Positions 6,138 to 6,622 of a DNA stretch of 6,622 nucleotides are shown in pieces. The notes beneath the pieces are model-generated. The model saw nothing but the letters and a program-made list of their open reading frames with translations, searched no databases and was not told the DNA's origin. Both the position numbers and the translations under genes were made by a program. The stretch covers positions 1 to 6,622 of the forward strand of contig CAZQCI010000115.1 in NCBI GenBank assembly GCA_964592255.1. The letters run 5' to 3'. Position 1 is the first letter of the stretch, and each line of letters begins with the position of its first letter. This DNA comes from CAZQCI01 sp964592255. GTDB taxonomy: Bacteria; UBA10199; SBBF01.

Positions 6138-6139
6138 TA

Positions 6140-6622
6140 CTAGAAAAACGCTTTTTCCGCCTCATCTGGCAATTTTTGTCCGGACAGATGGATGCGTTGG
6201 ATTAATTCCCAATAATAGCGATAGGTGGCTCGATCGTGGAGGTCCCCATCAAATTGAATAGGGCCCCAGCTGTTTTTCTGAGCAGCCAATAAAATTTCAC
6301 ACCCTTTATTAACTAAAGAAAGATCCGGAGTCATCGCAGCGACAATGGCATCGATTTGGGTCGGGTAAATAGACCACATACGCAAAAATCCAAATTCATT
6401 CCGGGCGCGTGTTGCATCAGCCTTGGTTTTTTCGGCATCTTTAAGATCCAAGGTTACGTTGTGGGCGGGTACAATCCCATTGGCCAAAGCGGCGGCCACA
6501 ACCGTTGATTTGGCTCTTAACAAAAGAGCATGGTCAAATTGTCCGGGGGATTTCATACATTGTTCCGGTATGGCGCCATGGTGGCCGGAGACGAAGTCCA
6601 TCAAGCCAAAATCCAAAACTTG
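6140..6622 (-). CDS. mcl: CitE/HpcH-family CoA-ester lyase, probable beta-methylmalyl-CoA/malyl-CoA lyase (5' end outside window)
   Basis: The frame is open to the right edge and ends at TAG 6140-6142, showing the last 160 residues of a protein expected to be about 320-350 long. The visible TTG at 6616 is internal. The family cleaves (S)-malyl-CoA or beta-methylmalyl-CoA to glyoxylate plus acetyl- or propionyl-CoA, in a Mg2+-dependent TIM barrel. Visible marks are the FGLMDF segment, whose Asp corresponds by analogy to the metal-binding Asp of CitE-like lyases, SGHHGAIP, and the barrel-closing MWSIYPTQI segment, where related CitE proteins usually have IHP. The C-terminal region (WGPIQ, HDRATYRYYW, ending in AFF) matches the lid extension of malyl-CoA lyases rather than citrate lyase beta. 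It is the first visible gene of the operon with mcd and mch. Citramalyl-CoA lyase is an alternative. Confidence 0.85.
   Translation of the reverse strand, partial: QVLDFGLMDFVSGHHGAIPEQCMKSPGQFDHALLLRAKSTVVAAALANGIVPAHNVTLDLKDAEKTKADATRARNEFGFLRMWSIYPTQIDAIVAAMTPDLSLVNKGCEILLAAQKNSWGPIQFDGDLHDRATYRYYWELIQRIHLSGQKLPDEAEKAFF

Noticed and set aside
6022..6261. Plus-strand open frame running from the mcd start through repeat A into the mcl gene
   Set aside because: Its translation (WIPAFAGMT) is the typical spurious peptide of a GATTCCGGCTTTCGCCGGAATGAC-type repeat, and the rest is antisense to mcl.

Overview
The window looks like a piece of a chromosome from a respiring, probably Gram-negative bacterium of middling G+C content. 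I cannot name the lineage from sequence alone. The reasons are the housekeeping acyl-CoA/ETF chemistry and short GCCGGAATGAC-type palindromic repeats of the kind scattered through many proteobacterial genomes. No tRNA, rRNA, CRISPR array, transposase or phage gene is visible.

Layout. Bases 1-488 (+) are the C-terminal half of etfA (electron transfer flavoprotein alpha). A gap at 489-713 holds a decayed copy of repeat family A. Then comes a divergent pair of unrecognised genes: 714-1652 (-), a 312-residue protein with an HExxH zinc-peptidase motif and a TTG start, and 1844-3058 (+), a 404-residue orphan with an internal repeat. They share a 191-bp intergenic region that contains a perfect 14-bp palindrome. 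The last part is a minus-strand operon, read right to left: mcl-like lyase (6622-6140, 5' end outside the window), mcd-like methylsuccinyl-CoA dehydrogenase (6042-4387) and mch-like double-hotdog hydratase (4294-3143).

How the genes work together. The three operon genes fit consecutive steps of the second half of the ethylmalonyl-CoA pathway of acetyl-CoA assimilation. Methylsuccinyl-CoA is oxidised to mesaconyl-C1-CoA (Mcd), hydrated to beta-methylmalyl-CoA (Mch) and cleaved to glyoxylate plus propionyl-CoA (Mcl). Mcd is an acyl-CoA dehydrogenase and would pass electrons to ETF, whose alpha subunit is encoded at the left edge. The pathway assignment is inference from family membership and gene order. 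The signature enzyme, crotonyl-CoA carboxylase/reductase, is not in the window.

Most unusual signals. Both intergenic gaps of the operon are almost filled by two unrelated palindromic repeats, each beginning 2-3 bases after the upstream stop codon. Both repeats have the same twin-hairpin architecture, and the differences between their two arms are compensated so that each arm's own hairpin is kept. The repeat before mch also carries that gene's only visible Shine-Dalgarno sequence, which can be either exposed or buried depending on the fold. The divergent orphan pair is the best candidate for undescribed protein biology. Both proteins carry an EF-hand-like acidic loop near the N-terminus, and the larger one has a clear internal duplication.
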